This document shows positions 8,720 to 17,995 of a stretch of 64,000 bases of DNA, piece after piece (position 1 is the first letter of the stretch; every line of letters begins with the position of its first letter). Origin of the DNA: Serratia marcescens. GTDB lineage: Bacteria > Pseudomonadota > Gammaproteobacteria > Enterobacterales > Enterobacteriaceae. The translations under genes and the position numbers were made by a program. The DNA lies in the NCBI RefSeq assembly GCF_029846115.1, contig NZ_JARVZZ010000001.1, positions 1 through 64,000 of the forward strand, read 5' to 3'. The notes under the pieces are model-generated. The model worked only from the letters and a program-made list of their open reading frames with translations, ran no database searches and was not told the origin of the DNA.

Positions 8720-9436
8720 TTAACCACCGGCTTTGGTGGCGGCCTGGTGCGCATCCAGCATGGCGGCCATCTCTTTCGGCCCCTGATAGCCCGGGATCAT
8801 CATGCCGTTTTCCAGGATGATGGCCGGCGTGCCCTGAATGCCGAACTGCACGCCCAGCTCGTAATGCTTGCTGATGTCGGTTTTGCAGGTCGCCGGAGAA
8901 ACGGCGTCGCCCTTCATGGCGGCGTCGAACGCCTTGGCCTTGTCGGCGGTGCACCAGATAGACTGCATGTCTTTTTCAGCCTGGGAAGCCAGCCCTTGGC
9001 GCGGGAATGCCAGGTAACGCACGGTAATGCCCAGATCGTTGTACTCTTTCATCTGCTGATGCAGTTTGTGGCAGTAACCGCAGGTGATATCGGTGAACAC
9101 GGTGATCACGTGTTTCTCTTTCGGCGCTTTGTAAACGATCATCTGATCTTTCAGCGCGTCCATCTTGCTGCCCAGCAGTTGGTTGGTCACGTTGACCGGC
9201 TCTTTGCCGCTGACGTCGAACAGCGGGCCCTGCAGGATGTGCTTACCGTCTTCGGAGGCGTACAGTACGCCGCTGTCGGTCAGCACGGTTTTCAGGCCGT
9301 TGACCGGTGAAGGCTGCACGTCCGCCTGCTGGATGCCCAGGCTGGCGAGCGCTTTTTTGATCGCCGCGTCATCGGCATGGGCGGCGCCAGTCACCGAAGC
9401 CACCAGCAGAGAGAGCAGCATTAAACCTTTTTTCAT
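8720..9436 (-). CDS. dsbC: Periplasmic disulfide isomerase DsbC
   Basis: I start at ATG 9436, giving 238 residues with a signal peptide (MKKGLMLLSLLVASVTGAAH-A). The open frame extends 110 codons upstream but that part is xerD read out of frame. An N-terminal dimerisation domain (about 22-80) precedes a thioredoxin fold with the catalytic CGYC at 119-122 and the cis-proline loop GTPAI. DsbC reshuffles wrong disulfides in the periplasm and is kept reduced by DsbD. It sits between xerD (27 bases upstream) and recJ. Confidence 0.96.
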   Translation of the reverse strand: MKKGLMLLSLLVASVTGAAHADDAAIKKALASLGIQQADVQPSPVNGLKTVLTDSGVLYASEDGKHILQGPLFDVSGKEPVNVTNQLLGSKMDALKDQMIVYKAPKEKHVITVFTDITCGYCHKLHQQMKEYNDLGITVRYLAFPRQGLASQAEKDMQSIWCTADKAKAFDAAMKGDAVSPATCKTDISKHYELGVQFGIQGTPAIILENGMMIPGYQGPKEMAAMLDAHQAATKAGG

Positions 9437-9462
9437 TGTTCCAATCCTTTCGAACCCGCCGC

Positions 9463-10362
9463 TCAGGCGCGCGGGTGATGCTGTTGATGTAGCTGTTTCA
9501 GTCGTTCGGTCGCTACATGAGTATAAATTTGCGTGGTCGAGAGATCGCTGTGTCCTAACAACATCTGTACGACACGGAGATCGGCCCCATGGTTCAGCAA
9601 ATGGGTGGCGAACGCGTGCCGCAACACGTGCGGCGACAGACGCTCGCTGTCGATGCCCGCAAGGATGGCATAGTGTTTGATGCGATGCCAGAACGTCTGT
9701 CGGGTCATTTGCTGGCAACGGGTGCTGGGGAACAGCACATCCAGCGTCTGGCCGTTGACCAGCCACGGGCGGCCGTGCTCCAGATAATTTTCGATCCAGT
9801 AGACCGCCTCTTCGCCCAGCGGCACCAGCCGCTCCTTGTTGCCCTTGCCGATCACCCGCACCACGCCCTGCCGCAGGCTGACGTCGCTGATACTCAGCCC
9901 CACCAGCTCGGAAACCCGCAGCCCGGTGGCGTACAACACTTCGAGCATCGCCTTGTCGCGCAGCTCCAGCGGCTGATCGACGCAGGGCGCCTGCAGCAGC
10001 GCATCGACCTGCGCCTCGCTCAGATCCTTCGGCAAACGCTGCGGCAGTTTGGGGGACGCCAGCTGCGCGGTGGGATCGTCGGCGCGCAGCTTTTCGCGGT
10101 ACAGGTACTGAAACAGGCGGCGCATGGCGCTCAGCAAACGCGCGGAGCTGGTGGCCTTGTAGCCACCCTCCACCCGCTCGGCGAGAAACGCCTGCAGATC
10201 CAACGCCTGCGCCTGCAGCAAGGCGGTGTTTTGCTGGCCAAGCCAGGTGCCCAGGGCCTGCAAATCCAGCCGGTAGGAGGCCAGCGTATTTTCCGCCAGA
10301 TTGCGCTCAAGCCACAGCGCATCCAGGAATTGTTCAATCAGCGCATTGTCTTGCTGTTGCAC
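9463..10362 (-). CDS. xerD: Tyrosine recombinase XerD
   Basis: With GTG at 10362 as start the protein has 299 residues, close to E. coli XerD (298), and a good AGAGAGG site lies just upstream. The frame is open to ATG codons at 10383 and 10398, which are less well placed. The N-terminal SAM-like domain (ALIEQFLDALWLERNLAENT) is followed by the catalytic domain with the Arg of ATGLRVSEL, Lys of GKGNKER, HVLRHAFATHLL, and the His/Tyr pair in LGHSDLSTTQIYTHV. XerCD resolves chromosome dimers at dif under FtsK control. It heads the xerD-dsbC-recJ operon. Confidence 0.95.
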   Translation of the reverse strand: MQQQDNALIEQFLDALWLERNLAENTLASYRLDLQALGTWLGQQNTALLQAQALDLQAFLAERVEGGYKATSSARLLSAMRRLFQYLYREKLRADDPTAQLASPKLPQRLPKDLSEAQVDALLQAPCVDQPLELRDKAMLEVLYATGLRVSELVGLSISDVSLRQGVVRVIGKGNKERLVPLGEEAVYWIENYLEHGRPWLVNGQTLDVLFPSTRCQQMTRQTFWHRIKHYAILAGIDSERLSPHVLRHAFATHLLNHGADLRVVQMLLGHSDLSTTQIYTHVATERLKQLHQQHHPRA

Positions 10363-10406
10363 GCGGTCCTCTCTTTGTTGCATTTCCACCCGCGCCATTA
10401 TGCCTT

Positions 10407-10430
10407 AAGCCGATGCAAATCAGGTATACT
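10407..10430 (+). promoter_or_regulatory. Likely fldB promoter -10 region
   Basis: TATACT at 10425-10430 is a near-consensus -10 box 38 bases before the fldB start, in the short divergent gap with xerD. No good -35 is visible at the right distance, so an activator may be needed; SoxS activates fldB in E. coli. Confidence 0.35.
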
Positions 10431-10468
10431 CGCTGCAATTCTCTAAACAGCAACGTAACGGTTTACAC

Positions 10469-10987
10469 ATGAAGATTGGTCTGTTTTACGGCTCCAGCAC
10501 CTGCTACACCGAGATGGCGGCAGAAAAAATCCGTGAGATTCTGGGTGAAGACCTGGTCGACCTGCACAACCTGAAAGACGTCTCTCCCAAGCTGATGGAG
10601 GACTATTCCATTCTGATCCTCGGCATCCCGACCTGGGATTTCGGCGAACTGCAGGAAGACTGGGAAGCGATCTGGCCGCAGCTGCCGGCGCTGGATCTGA
10701 AAGGCAAAATCGTCGCCATGTACGGCATGGGCGATCAGCTCGGTTACGGTGAGTGGTTCCTCGACGCGCTGGGCATGCTGCACGATCAGATCGCGCCGCT
10801 GGGCGTGCAGTTCGTCGGCTTCTGGCCGACCGACGGCTTCGAGTTCACCAGCCCCAAACCGCTGAGCGCCGACGGCAAACATTTCGTCGGCCTGGCGCTC
10901 GATGAGGTCAACCAATACGATCTGAGTGAAGAGCGCCTGCAGCAATGGTGCGAACAGATCCTGTTGGAGATGGAGCCGCTGCTGTAG
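10469..10987 (+). CDS. fldB: Flavodoxin 2
   Basis: 172 residues, a long-chain flavodoxin. The FMN phosphate loop [18 protein letters not shown] lies at residues 3-20, with tryptophan and tyrosine FMN-stacking segments near 57 and 90-95 ([20 protein letters not shown]). It carries low-potential electrons in the cytoplasm. The gene is divergent from xerD, as in E. coli, and convergent with creD. Confidence 0.95.
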   Translation: MKIGLFYGSSTCYTEMAAEKIREILGEDLVDLHNLKDVSPKLMEDYSILILGIPTWDFGELQEDWEAIWPQLPALDLKGKIVAMYGMGDQLGYGEWFLDALGMLHDQIAPLGVQFVGFWPTDGFEFTSPKPLSADGKHFVGLALDEVNQYDLSEERLQQWCEQILLEMEPLL

Positions 10988-10993
10988 CCGCTG

Positions 10994-11014
10994 TCGGGCG
11001 CTGAGCGCGCCCGA
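10994..11014. terminator. Shared hairpin between fldB and creD
   Basis: TCGGGCGC (10994-11001) and GCGCCCGA (11007-11014) form a perfect 8 bp stem in the 37-base convergent gap. T-rich sequence follows on the plus side (TTCTCCTCACTTATTT), so it probably ends fldB and may also stop creD transcripts. Confidence 0.5.
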
Positions 11015-11024
11015 TTCTCCTCAC

Positions 11025-12386
11025 TTATTTCCACAGACGGAAGCGTGGCTCGTCTTCCCCAGCCGGCGTTTCCTTGGTCAACCGCGCCGGATCCGCCACC
11101 TGATACCAGTCCAGCTTACGCGTCAACAGCATAATGCCCGCCAGAATGGCGAACAGCAGCCCCGCCCCCAACACCAACGCATTGTCCTCCGACTGCAACA
11201 GCAAATAGAGCACGCCGTACAACAGCAATAGGCTCGCGGCGAACAGCGCACCGCGCAGCTTGCCGCGCAGTACGGCGCTCAGATAGAAGCCGATCAGACC
11301 GCTGCAGGCGATACTGGCCGCCAGGTAAGCGAGAGCGAATCCCAGGTGTTCGGAGAAGGCCAGCAGAATCAGGTAGAACAACACCAGCGCCGCACCGACC
11401 AGCAGGTACTGAATCGGGTGCACCCGCAGCCCGGTCAGGGTTTCGAACAGGAAAAACGCCATAAACGTCAGCCCGATAAACAGCAGCGCGTATTTAACCG
11501 CGCGCTCGGTCAGTTGATAGTGATCGACCGGTTCGACCAGGCTGGCGCTGAAGGCCGGCAGCTTGTCCTCATCGATAATGCCATCGTCGTAATGGAACGC
11601 ACTGTTGATGTTGTTGGCGAACCAGGTGCTGCGCCAGCGAGCACTGAACCCTTGCTCCGTCACCTTGCGTTCATCCGGCAGGAAGTTGCCGAGGAAGTTC
11701 GGGTGTGGCCAGTTGCTTTGCAGTTGCAGCTCGCTGCTGCGCCCCAGCGGCACCAGCGACAGGCTGCTGGTGCCCGCCAGCGTCAGGGTGAACTCGGCGT
11801 TCAGCCCCTCTTTTTGTTGCAGTGCCCCCAGCGTCAGCGGGGCGTGGATCCCCTGGCGCAACGATCCCACGCCGGTGCCCGGCTCAAACGCCACCGGCTG
11901 CGGCATTGCCAGCGGGGAAATGCTCTTGATGCCGCGAGAGTCGCTCAGCGCCACCAGCAGGAACGGCTGGCCGACGGTCACGTTGGCGCGTTGCAAATCC
12001 GTCAGCTCCGGCTGGCCGAAACGCATCTTGAAGTTCAGCGGCCCCTGGTAAACCTGCGTCTGATAAATGCCCAGCTTGCGCACCTCTACTTTCGGCGCCC
12101 CCTGCACCTGAAGCGACTCCGGCAGCAAATAGCGGTAATGCTGCACCCGCTGCACTACCGTTTGTCCTTTCTCGTCTTTCTTCTCTTCTCGTTCGACGTA
12201 GGGAATGACAATCAACGGACCGAGCACGCGCTGCGCCCCGCTGGTGCTTTCGCTCACCTGCCCGACCACGCTTTGCCGATAGCCGCTGCGTTCGTCGATC
12301 ACGCTCATCAGTTGGGCGATGGGGATCAACATCACCACCATCAATCCCAGCAGCGTGGTTATTTTCCAGAACAGTACCGATTTCAT
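11025..12386 (-). CDS. creD: Inner membrane protein CreD
   Basis: 453 residues. An N-terminal membrane helix (about 8-28) is followed by a large periplasmic domain (30-290) and four to five C-terminal helices (about 300-430), the CreD/CET family layout. CreD is the main output of the CreBC system and is linked to envelope integrity, beta-lactam response and colicin tolerance; its biochemical activity is unknown. A cre-tag lies 66 bases upstream at 12453-12468, supporting its own CreB-dependent promoter although it also follows creC by 83 bases. Confidence 0.93.
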   Translation of the reverse strand: MKSVLFWKITTLLGLMVVMLIPIAQLMSVIDERSGYRQSVVGQVSESTSGAQRVLGPLIVIPYVEREEKKDEKGQTVVQRVQHYRYLLPESLQVQGAPKVEVRKLGIYQTQVYQGPLNFKMRFGQPELTDLQRANVTVGQPFLLVALSDSRGIKSISPLAMPQPVAFEPGTGVGSLRQGIHAPLTLGALQQKEGLNAEFTLTLAGTSSLSLVPLGRSSELQLQSNWPHPNFLGNFLPDERKVTEQGFSARWRSTWFANNINSAFHYDDGIIDEDKLPAFSASLVEPVDHYQLTERAVKYALLFIGLTFMAFFLFETLTGLRVHPIQYLLVGAALVLFYLILLAFSEHLGFALAYLAASIACSGLIGFYLSAVLRGKLRGALFAASLLLLYGVLYLLLQSEDNALVLGAGLLFAILAGIMLLTRKLDWYQVADPARLTKETPAGEDEPRFRLWK

Positions 12387-12452
12387 TATGCTCTCTCCTC
12401 ATAAGTAATGAGGCCACGATAAAACCCGCAGGTGAAATCAGAATGTGGTTAT

Positions 12453-12468
12453 GTGAAGGGAAGGTGAA
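12453..12468 (-). promoter_or_regulatory. cre-tag, predicted CreB binding site for creD
   Basis: On the minus strand the sequence reads TTCAC-CTTCCC-TTCAC, an exact match to the TTCAC-N6-TTCAC direct repeat defined as the CreB operator in E. coli. It lies between creC and creD, in the position of the known creD promoter element. Confidence 0.8.
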
Positions 12469-12469
12469 G

Positions 12470-13888
12470 TCACAGCGATAACATGAAAGTCGCTTCCACC
12501 CCGTGCGGCCGGCGGTTGCGCAGGTGAATGCCGCCATGATGCAGACGCGCGACCTCCTGCACGAAGTTCAGGCCCAGCCCGCTGCTTTTCGGCCGTTCGG
12601 CGCGCGGCAGCGAATAAAAGCGCTCGAACACCTTATCGAGCGCATAGTCCGGAATGCCGCTGCCGTCATCGCAGACGCTGATGCAGTAATGCTGTTCCCG
12701 CCGTTCGCCTCGCACGCTGACGCAACCGCCCGGCGGGGTAAAGTCGATCGCGTTGTCCAGCAGGTTGGTCAGCGCCTGGCTGATCAGCAACGCATCGCCG
12801 TTCAGCGTCACCTCCGCCAACGCCTCCAGCTGCAACCTGACGCCGCGCTGCGTCGCCTGCCCCTCTTTGCCCGCCACCGTCTGGTCGATCAACGCCGCGA
12901 TCGCGAGGGGCGCGGTCTCCATTTCAGGCCGACTCTCCAGCCGCGCCTGCACCAACAGTTTGTCCACCAGTTGCTGGATGCGTGCGCTTTGCTGCTCGAT
13001 ATTGGTGAGAAAACGCCGGGCGGTCTCCGGCGGTGGCAGCTCCTGCAACAGCTCCGCCGCGCCCCTGATCGCCGCCAGCGGGCTTTTCAGCTCATGCGTC
13101 AGGGCATGTGCATACTGTTCGATATAAGCTTTGCCTTCCAGCTTCAGACGCATGCTCTCCAACGCCTGCGCCAGCTGCGTCAATTCCCGGCCGCCCACTT
13201 TGGGCAGCGGCGCGGTTTCCCCTTGCGCCACCCCGTCGGCATAACGCACCAACCGGCCTATCGAACGGGTGATCCACCAGACGAATACCGCCCCGATCAG
13301 CAGCGCGATCCCCAGCAGCAATGCGCCGGCCCACAGAATACGCCGTTCGCTGCGTTTGATCACCGGCGCCATGGTGCTGTTGGGTTTACCCACGGTGAGC
13401 ACGCCGATAATGCGCCCTTGTTCTATCACCGGCGCGGCCACATACATCACCGAACTGTTTTCATCCTGCGGGTCGCTAAGGGTGCTGCGGGCGCCGTACT
13501 GGCCGCGCAGCGTTCGATAAACGTCATTCCAGCGCGAATAATCCTGCCCCTGCGCGCGGCCGGCAGAATCGAAGATGACCTTGCCCCGAGCATCGGTAAG
13601 ATAGACGTGGTATTCGCTGCGATCCTTGCGGATGCCGGAGATATTGGCGCCGATCGGCCGCTGGTTCAGCTGCGTAAATGCCTGCGCCAGTTGGCCATGC
13701 GCCGCATCGCCGCGCTGCATGTCCTGACGGGCGATCTGCGCCAGCAGGTTGGCGGTATCCACCAGCGTGCCTTCGGTGGCGCGCCGCACGCCGGGCTTCA
13801 CTTCCTGGACGAAAATGCTCAGCACGAAGTACCCGGCCACCGCCACAATCAGGAAATATCCCAGCAGCAGGCGCAGGCCAATTTTCAT
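12470..13888 (-). CDS. creC: Sensor histidine kinase CreC
   Basis: 472 residues. Two membrane helices (about 4-26 and 184-206) flank a periplasmic sensor domain, followed by HAMP, the dimerisation/phosphoacceptor helix with HALTHELKSPLAAIR (His 265), and an HATPase domain with LTNLLDNAIDF, DDGSGIPD and SSGLGLNFV. It phosphorylates CreB in response to carbon and metabolic state and to cell-wall-active drugs. Its ATG overlaps the creB stop as ATGA, indicating translational coupling. Confidence 0.95.
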   Translation of the reverse strand: MKIGLRLLLGYFLIVAVAGYFVLSIFVQEVKPGVRRATEGTLVDTANLLAQIARQDMQRGDAAHGQLAQAFTQLNQRPIGANISGIRKDRSEYHVYLTDARGKVIFDSAGRAQGQDYSRWNDVYRTLRGQYGARSTLSDPQDENSSVMYVAAPVIEQGRIIGVLTVGKPNSTMAPVIKRSERRILWAGALLLGIALLIGAVFVWWITRSIGRLVRYADGVAQGETAPLPKVGGRELTQLAQALESMRLKLEGKAYIEQYAHALTHELKSPLAAIRGAAELLQELPPPETARRFLTNIEQQSARIQQLVDKLLVQARLESRPEMETAPLAIAALIDQTVAGKEGQATQRGVRLQLEALAEVTLNGDALLISQALTNLLDNAIDFTPPGGCVSVRGERREQHYCISVCDDGSGIPDYALDKVFERFYSLPRAERPKSSGLGLNFVQEVARLHHGGIHLRNRRPHGVEATFMLSL

Positions 13889-14580
13889 GGCTGGCGGCTC
13901 ACGCTATAGCCCAATCCGCGGTGGGTATGGATTGGCGGTTCACCGGGCTCCACCGCTCGCAGCTTGGCGCGCAGCGTTTTGATATGGGTATCGACGGTGC
14001 GATCCAGGCTTTCTTCCGCCTGCGCCCAAACGCTTTCCATCAGTTGCTGCCGCGAGAACACCCGTCCGGGCGCCAACAGCAGCGTCTTCAGCAGCAGGTA
14101 TTCGTAACGGGTCAGCGGCAACGGCCGCTGATGGTAGGAGATGGTGGCCGCGTCTTCGTCGAGCGTGAAAGCGCCGAAACGGTAGAGCGCGCTCTGTTGC
14201 AAGCGCTGCTGCTTATGCAGGCGGCGCAAAATGGTGCGCACCCGCGCGCTGACCTCGCGAGGGGAGAACGGCTTGGCGACATAGTCGTCGGCGCCGATTT
14301 CCAGCCCGATCAGGCGATCCACTTCATCACTGCGGGCGGTGAGAAACAGAATCGGCAGGTCGGCCGCCTGAGCCAGCAGGCGGCGACACAATTCAAAGCC
14401 GTTGATATCCGGCAAACCGACATCGAGGATAGCGAGCGCGGGCGCGCCTTGCGCCAGCGCCTGCAACGCCGGTTCCGCGCGCTCGAACCAGCGCACCTCG
14501 AAGCCTTCGCTCTCCAGCGTGTAAACCAGCGTATCGGCAATGCTGGGTTCATCCTCCACCAACCAGAGTACGGGTTTCAT
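13885..14580 (-). CDS. creB: Response regulator CreB
   Basis: 231 residues. A receiver domain with phospho-acceptor D53 (AILDVGLPD) and AKPFSPRE precedes an OmpR-type winged-helix DNA-binding domain ending in RGLGYSV. It binds the TTCAC-N6-TTCAC cre-tag, one copy of which lies upstream of creD. The ATG overlaps the ygfX stop as TGATG, so creB is likely translated from an sdhE-ygfX-creBCD transcript. creA is not in this window. Confidence 0.95.
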   Translation of the reverse strand: MKPVLWLVEDEPSIADTLVYTLESEGFEVRWFERAEPALQALAQGAPALAILDVGLPDINGFELCRRLLAQAADLPILFLTARSDEVDRLIGLEIGADDYVAKPFSPREVSARVRTILRRLHKQQRLQQSALYRFGAFTLDEDAATISYHQRPLPLTRYEYLLLKTLLLAPGRVFSRQQLMESVWAQAEESLDRTVDTHIKTLRAKLRAVEPGEPPIHTHRGLGYSVSRQP

Positions 14581-15002
14581 CAGGGCTCTTCGCCGTCACC
14601 CGCCGGCGGATACAGCAACAGCTGCCGCAGGTGGCGCCACTCCTCTTTGCTCATGCAGTCGGAAGCCAGCCACAGCCGACGGCGTTTTTTGCCCTCCGTC
14701 GGCAGCAGCGTCAGCAGCATGCCATAACCCGGCATCCACGGTTTTTTCGCCAGCCGCCACTCGCGGCCGTGCCAGTTGAAACGCCGGTCCGCCAGCAGCC
14801 GCAGCTCGCCCTGCACCGCGGCGATGCGCTTCTGGCTGCGAATGCACTGAAACACCACCAGCGTCAGCAGCACCAGCCAGAGCGGGCCAAAGCCTTCCGG
14901 CCAGGGCGAAATCAGGATCAGCAAGATCAGAACGCCGTGGGTCAACAGGGAAAACAGCTGGGTGCGCCAGGAAATGCGGATATCACATCGCCACTGGGCC
15001 AC
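14580..15002 (-). CDS. ygfX: YgfX (CptA) inner-membrane protein
   Basis: 140 residues. Two closely spaced hydrophobic segments (about 17-52) precede a basic cytoplasmic tail, as in YgfX/CptA. In E. coli it was described as a toxin-like inhibitor of FtsZ/MreB assembly; in Serratia it works with SdhE and affects prodigiosin production. The start is GTG, 20 bases inside the end of sdhE, so the two are translationally linked. Its stop overlaps the creB start, which is unusual. Confidence 0.9.
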   Translation of the reverse strand: MAQWRCDIRISWRTQLFSLLTHGVLILLILISPWPEGFGPLWLVLLTLVVFQCIRSQKRIAAVQGELRLLADRRFNWHGREWRLAKKPWMPGYGMLLTLLPTEGKKRRRLWLASDCMSKEEWRHLRQLLLYPPAGDGEEP

Positions 15003-15249
15003 GGTCTTTATTTCGCGTTTGGATCAGGGTCACCATTCTCTGCAGCTCGCTGTCCTGCGGCGCGCCATGATTCATCAGCCAGTTGAACAAATCGGGATCG
15101 TCGCACTCCAGCAGACGGATGAACAACGCCTTGTCCGCGTCATTCAGGCTGTCGTATTCGTATTCGAAGAACGGCATGATGGAGATGTCCAGCTCGCGCA
15201 TGCCACGGCGGCAAGCCCAGTGAATACGTGCTTTATTGTTAATATCCAT
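14983..15249 (-). CDS. sdhE: FAD assembly factor SdhE
   Basis: 88 residues from ATG 15249; a GTG at 15264 is in frame, but AGAGGTGAG then sits on it and is better placed for the ATG. The conserved RGMRE (residues 15-19, the RGxxE motif) is present, with IMPFFEYEY and [16 protein letters not shown]. SdhE promotes covalent FAD attachment to succinate dehydrogenase and fumarate reductase flavoproteins. It is divergent from ygfZ and leads ygfX. Confidence 0.96.
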   Translation of the reverse strand: MDINNKARIHWACRRGMRELDISIMPFFEYEYDSLNDADKALFIRLLECDDPDLFNWLMNHGAPQDSELQRMVTLIQTRNKDRGPVAM

Positions 15250-15569
15250 GTTGTTATGACTCACCTCTTTTCAGCGCGGCAGCGCCAGCGCAGAGTTCAA
15301 ATGACACACTGTATGGCAACGCCGTCGCAATATAATTCCATCAGCCGGGGATCTGTCTGCAAGGGTGCCCTGGCCGCAAGCCTATAGAGTAACAATTTGA
15401 CATACACGCCGGGAAGGCGCTTTGCTGCGGAAAACGTAATAAAGCGCAAAATGCCAAAAAAAGCGCACCCCGGCGCCGCGGCGCGAATAACAGTTTGCAA
15501 AGCCCGCCGCCTCTTTTACCATGGGTTCAATACCCTTCAGGTAAGCTAAACGTTGAGCAGGAACTTACT
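15250..15569. other. sdhE/ygfZ divergent intergenic region
   Basis: 320 bases holding the divergent promoters. I see no reliable promoter hexamers, repeats or small gene. Frames reading through it have no ribosome sites. Confidence 0.4.
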
Positions 15570-16562
15570 ATGGCGCATAACATTCCATTCCCACCCCGTC
15601 AGCCCTCCGCTTCCACCCATCTGCCCCTGACGCTGATCTCGCTGGAAGATTGGGCGCTGGTGACGCTGAACGGGCCGGACACGGTGAAATATCTCCAGGG
15701 CCAGGTGACGGCGGACATCGACGCGCTGGCGGCCGATCAACACGTGCTGTGCGCCCATTGCGACGCCAAGGGCAAAATGTGGAGCAACCTGCGTCTGTTC
15801 CACCGTGGCGAAGGCTTCGCCTATCTGGAACGCCGCAGCGTGCTGGACAGCCAACTGGCAGAAATCAAAAAATACGCGGTGTTCTCCAAAGTCACCATCG
15901 CCGCCGATAACGATGCGGTGTTGCTGGGCGTCGCCGGTTTCCAGGCGCGTGCCGCGCTGGCGGGCCTGTTCGCCACGCTGCCGGACGCCGAACACCCGGT
16001 GGTGCAGGACGGCGAGACCACGATTCTGCACTTCAACGCGCCGGCGGAACGTTTTCTGCTGGTGACCCGCCCCGCCGTGGCCGAACCGCTGATCGCCAAG
16101 CTGCATGACCAGGCGGAACTGAATGACAGCGGCCAATGGCTGGCGTTGGACATCGAAGCCGGCTATCCGGTTATCGACGCCGCCAACAGCGCACAGCTGA
16201 TCCCGCAGGCCACCAACCTGCAGGCGCTGGAAGGCATCAGCTTCAGCAAGGGCTGCTATACCGGTCAGGAGATGGTGGCGCGCGCCAAATTCCGCGGCGC
16301 CAACAAACGTGCGCTCTACTGGCTGGAAGGTAAGGCGGCCCGCGCCCCGCAGGCGGCGGAAGATCTGGAGCTGCAGCTGGGTGAAAACTGGCGCCGTACC
16401 GGCACCGTATTGGCGTCGAGCCAACTGGCCGACGGCACGCTGTGGGTGCAGGTCGTGATGAACAACGATTTGGACGCCGATAGCAAGCTGCGGGTGCGCG
16501 ACGATGCCGCCAGCCAGTTGGCGATCAAACCGTTGCCCTACTCGCTGGCCGAAGAGAAATAA
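15570..16562 (+). CDS. ygfZ: tRNA-modifying / Fe-S maturation protein YgfZ
   Basis: I start at ATG 15570 (MAHNIPF), giving 330 residues like E. coli YgfZ (326); the open frame begins 25 codons earlier without a good start. The folate-binding GcvT-like fold carries the signature KGCYTGQE with C229. YgfZ binds tetrahydrofolate, helps mature or repair Fe-S enzymes and supports tRNA methylthiolation. It is divergent from sdhE, as in E. coli. Confidence 0.94.
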   Translation: MAHNIPFPPRQPSASTHLPLTLISLEDWALVTLNGPDTVKYLQGQVTADIDALAADQHVLCAHCDAKGKMWSNLRLFHRGEGFAYLERRSVLDSQLAEIKKYAVFSKVTIAADNDAVLLGVAGFQARAALAGLFATLPDAEHPVVQDGETTILHFNAPAERFLLVTRPAVAEPLIAKLHDQAELNDSGQWLALDIEAGYPVIDAANSAQLIPQATNLQALEGISFSKGCYTGQEMVARAKFRGANKRALYWLEGKAARAPQAAEDLELQLGENWRRTGTVLASSQLADGTLWVQVVMNNDLDADSKLRVRDDAASQLAIKPLPYSLAEEK

Positions 16563-16567
16563 TTCAT

Positions 16568-16594
16568 CGGCCGCAGGCGCCCTGCCTGCGGCCG
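16568..16594. terminator. Bidirectional hairpin between ygfZ and the DUF2165 gene
   Basis: CGGCCGCAGGC and GCCTGCGGCCG form a perfect 11 bp stem with a GCCCT loop, centred in the 38-base convergent gap. T residues after it are few, but its strength and position favour a shared terminator. Confidence 0.65.
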
Positions 16595-16600
16595 TCTTCG

Positions 16601-17098
16601 TTACTCGTCCAACTCCCCGTCGCGCTGCACCAGATAAATCAGCACCAGAATGATGGTGACGAAGAAGCGAAACGCATCGGGCACGCCGTTCCATTGTTTC
16701 GACATCCACATGCCAAACCACTCGCCCCCAATCGACATAAAGCCCACTTGCCAGGTGAGGAAGCCCAGCGTCAGCCCCACAACCGCCAGCTTTTTCCGGC
16801 CGTTGAAAGCTTTAGCGGGCAGTTTCAGGCCGCACAGCAGGCGCAGGCCGCCGATCCAGCACAGCAGCGCGGTCAGGCTCTCCAGCACGATGATGAAGAT
16901 ATAGCCGGCGTGATGCAGCCACGGTGTTTGTATCGAACGGTAGCCGATGGTGGCGTCGGGGAAAATGGTGTCCATCATAAAGACGTGGCGCACGAAGGCG
17001 AAGTTGGAGCCGTAATCGGTGATATTGCCGAAGGCCACCAGCGAAGCGAACAAAGCGATAGCGCAGACCAGCAGCGCTTTGGATAAGCGAACGATCAT
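16601..17098 (-). CDS. DUF2165 family small integral membrane protein
   Basis: 165 residues with about four hydrophobic segments (5-27, 63-85, 98-120, 142-158) and the conserved periplasmic-looking GGEWFGMWMSKQWNG. This fits the DUF2165 family of predicted small membrane proteins, whose function is unknown. The ATG has an AGGA site 9 bases upstream. E. coli lacks it at this position, so it is an extra gene in the Serratia backbone. Confidence 0.75.
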   Translation of the reverse strand: MIVRLSKALLVCAIALFASLVAFGNITDYGSNFAFVRHVFMMDTIFPDATIGYRSIQTPWLHHAGYIFIIVLESLTALLCWIGGLRLLCGLKLPAKAFNGRKKLAVVGLTLGFLTWQVGFMSIGGEWFGMWMSKQWNGVPDAFRFFVTIILVLIYLVQRDGELDE

Positions 17099-17185
17099 CG
17101 TGATGAGTCCTGAACTAAGTTAAGAGAAAGAGTATGCGGGCTCAGAAATGAAAGAACGGGCTTGCTGGATACCCGAAAGAAGCAA

Positions 17186-17214
17186 GCGCCTCTTTTTTAA
17201 AACAAAAGAGGCGC
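17186..17214. terminator. Terminator after trhA
   Basis: GCGCCTCTTTT (17186-17196) and AAAAGAGGCGC (17204-17214) form a perfect 11 bp stem, 35 bases after the trhA stop. The U/A-rich upper stem is typical of a terminator that works on both strands. Confidence 0.65.
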
Positions 17215-17248
17215 CTGTTCAATACGCATTCAGACGTAGCGATAACGT

Positions 17249-17923
17249 TTAGACGTAGAGATAGATCGCCATGAAATGGCAGGCGCTGCCGCCGAGCACG
17301 AAGGCGTGCCAGATAGCGTGGCCAAAGCGAATGCGCTTGGAGGCGTAGAAAATCACGCCGAGGGTATAGACCACCCCGCCTATCGCCAGCAGCGTGACGC
17401 CGCCGGCCTCCAGCCGCGTAACCAGCTGATAAATCACAATCAGCGACAGCCAGCCCATCGTCAGGTAGGTCACCAGCGACAGGGCTTCAAAACGGTGGGC
17501 GAAGGCCAGTTTGAACAGCACGCCGAGCAGCGCCAACCCCCAGATTACCGCCATCAGGCCCTTCGCCAGCGGCGAATCCAGCCCCACCAGCAAAAACGGG
17601 GTGTAAGTCCCGGCAATCAGGAGATAAATGGCGCAGTGGTCAAATTTTTTCAGCCAATGCTTGGCCTTCTGATGCGGAATCGCATGGTACAGCGTGGAAG
17701 CGAGAAACAGCAGGATCATGCTGCCGCCGTACAGGCTGTAACTGGTGATGGCCGTCGCATCGGCGCCGGTATTCACCGCCTGCACCAACAGCAACACCAG
17801 GCCAACGATACCGAACACCAGCCCGATGCCGTGGCTGATACTGTTGGCGATCTCTTCCGCCCACGGATAAGCCGCAGCGACAATCTTATTGCTCCCGGCT
17901 TTCACTACGTCCGTTTTCCCCAT
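17249..17923 (-). CDS. trhA: PAQR family membrane homeostasis protein TrhA (hemolysin III)
   Basis: 224 residues from ATG 17923, chosen over a TTG three codons earlier because GAGGGG lies 9 bases before it. Seven membrane helices carry the PAQR metal-site signatures: [35 protein letters not shown] and [18 protein letters not shown]. coli YqfA/TrhA influences membrane energetics and lipid homeostasis. The haemolytic activity implied by the old name is doubtful in enterobacteria. Confidence 0.93.
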   Translation of the reverse strand: MGKTDVVKAGSNKIVAAAYPWAEEIANSISHGIGLVFGIVGLVLLLVQAVNTGADATAITSYSLYGGSMILLFLASTLYHAIPHQKAKHWLKKFDHCAIYLLIAGTYTPFLLVGLDSPLAKGLMAVIWGLALLGVLFKLAFAHRFEALSLVTYLTMGWLSLIVIYQLVTRLEAGGVTLLAIGGVVYTLGVIFYASKRIRFGHAIWHAFVLGGSACHFMAIYLYV

Positions 17924-17995
17924 AACGCGCAACCCCTCAAAATGCCCTGCTTTGTGCGAAATTAACGCAAAGCAGCTTAACTGAGAATAATTCCA

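Noticed and set aside
9437..9766. N-terminal extension of dsbC in the open frame
   Set aside because: It overlaps xerD and precedes a perfect signal-peptide start at 9436.
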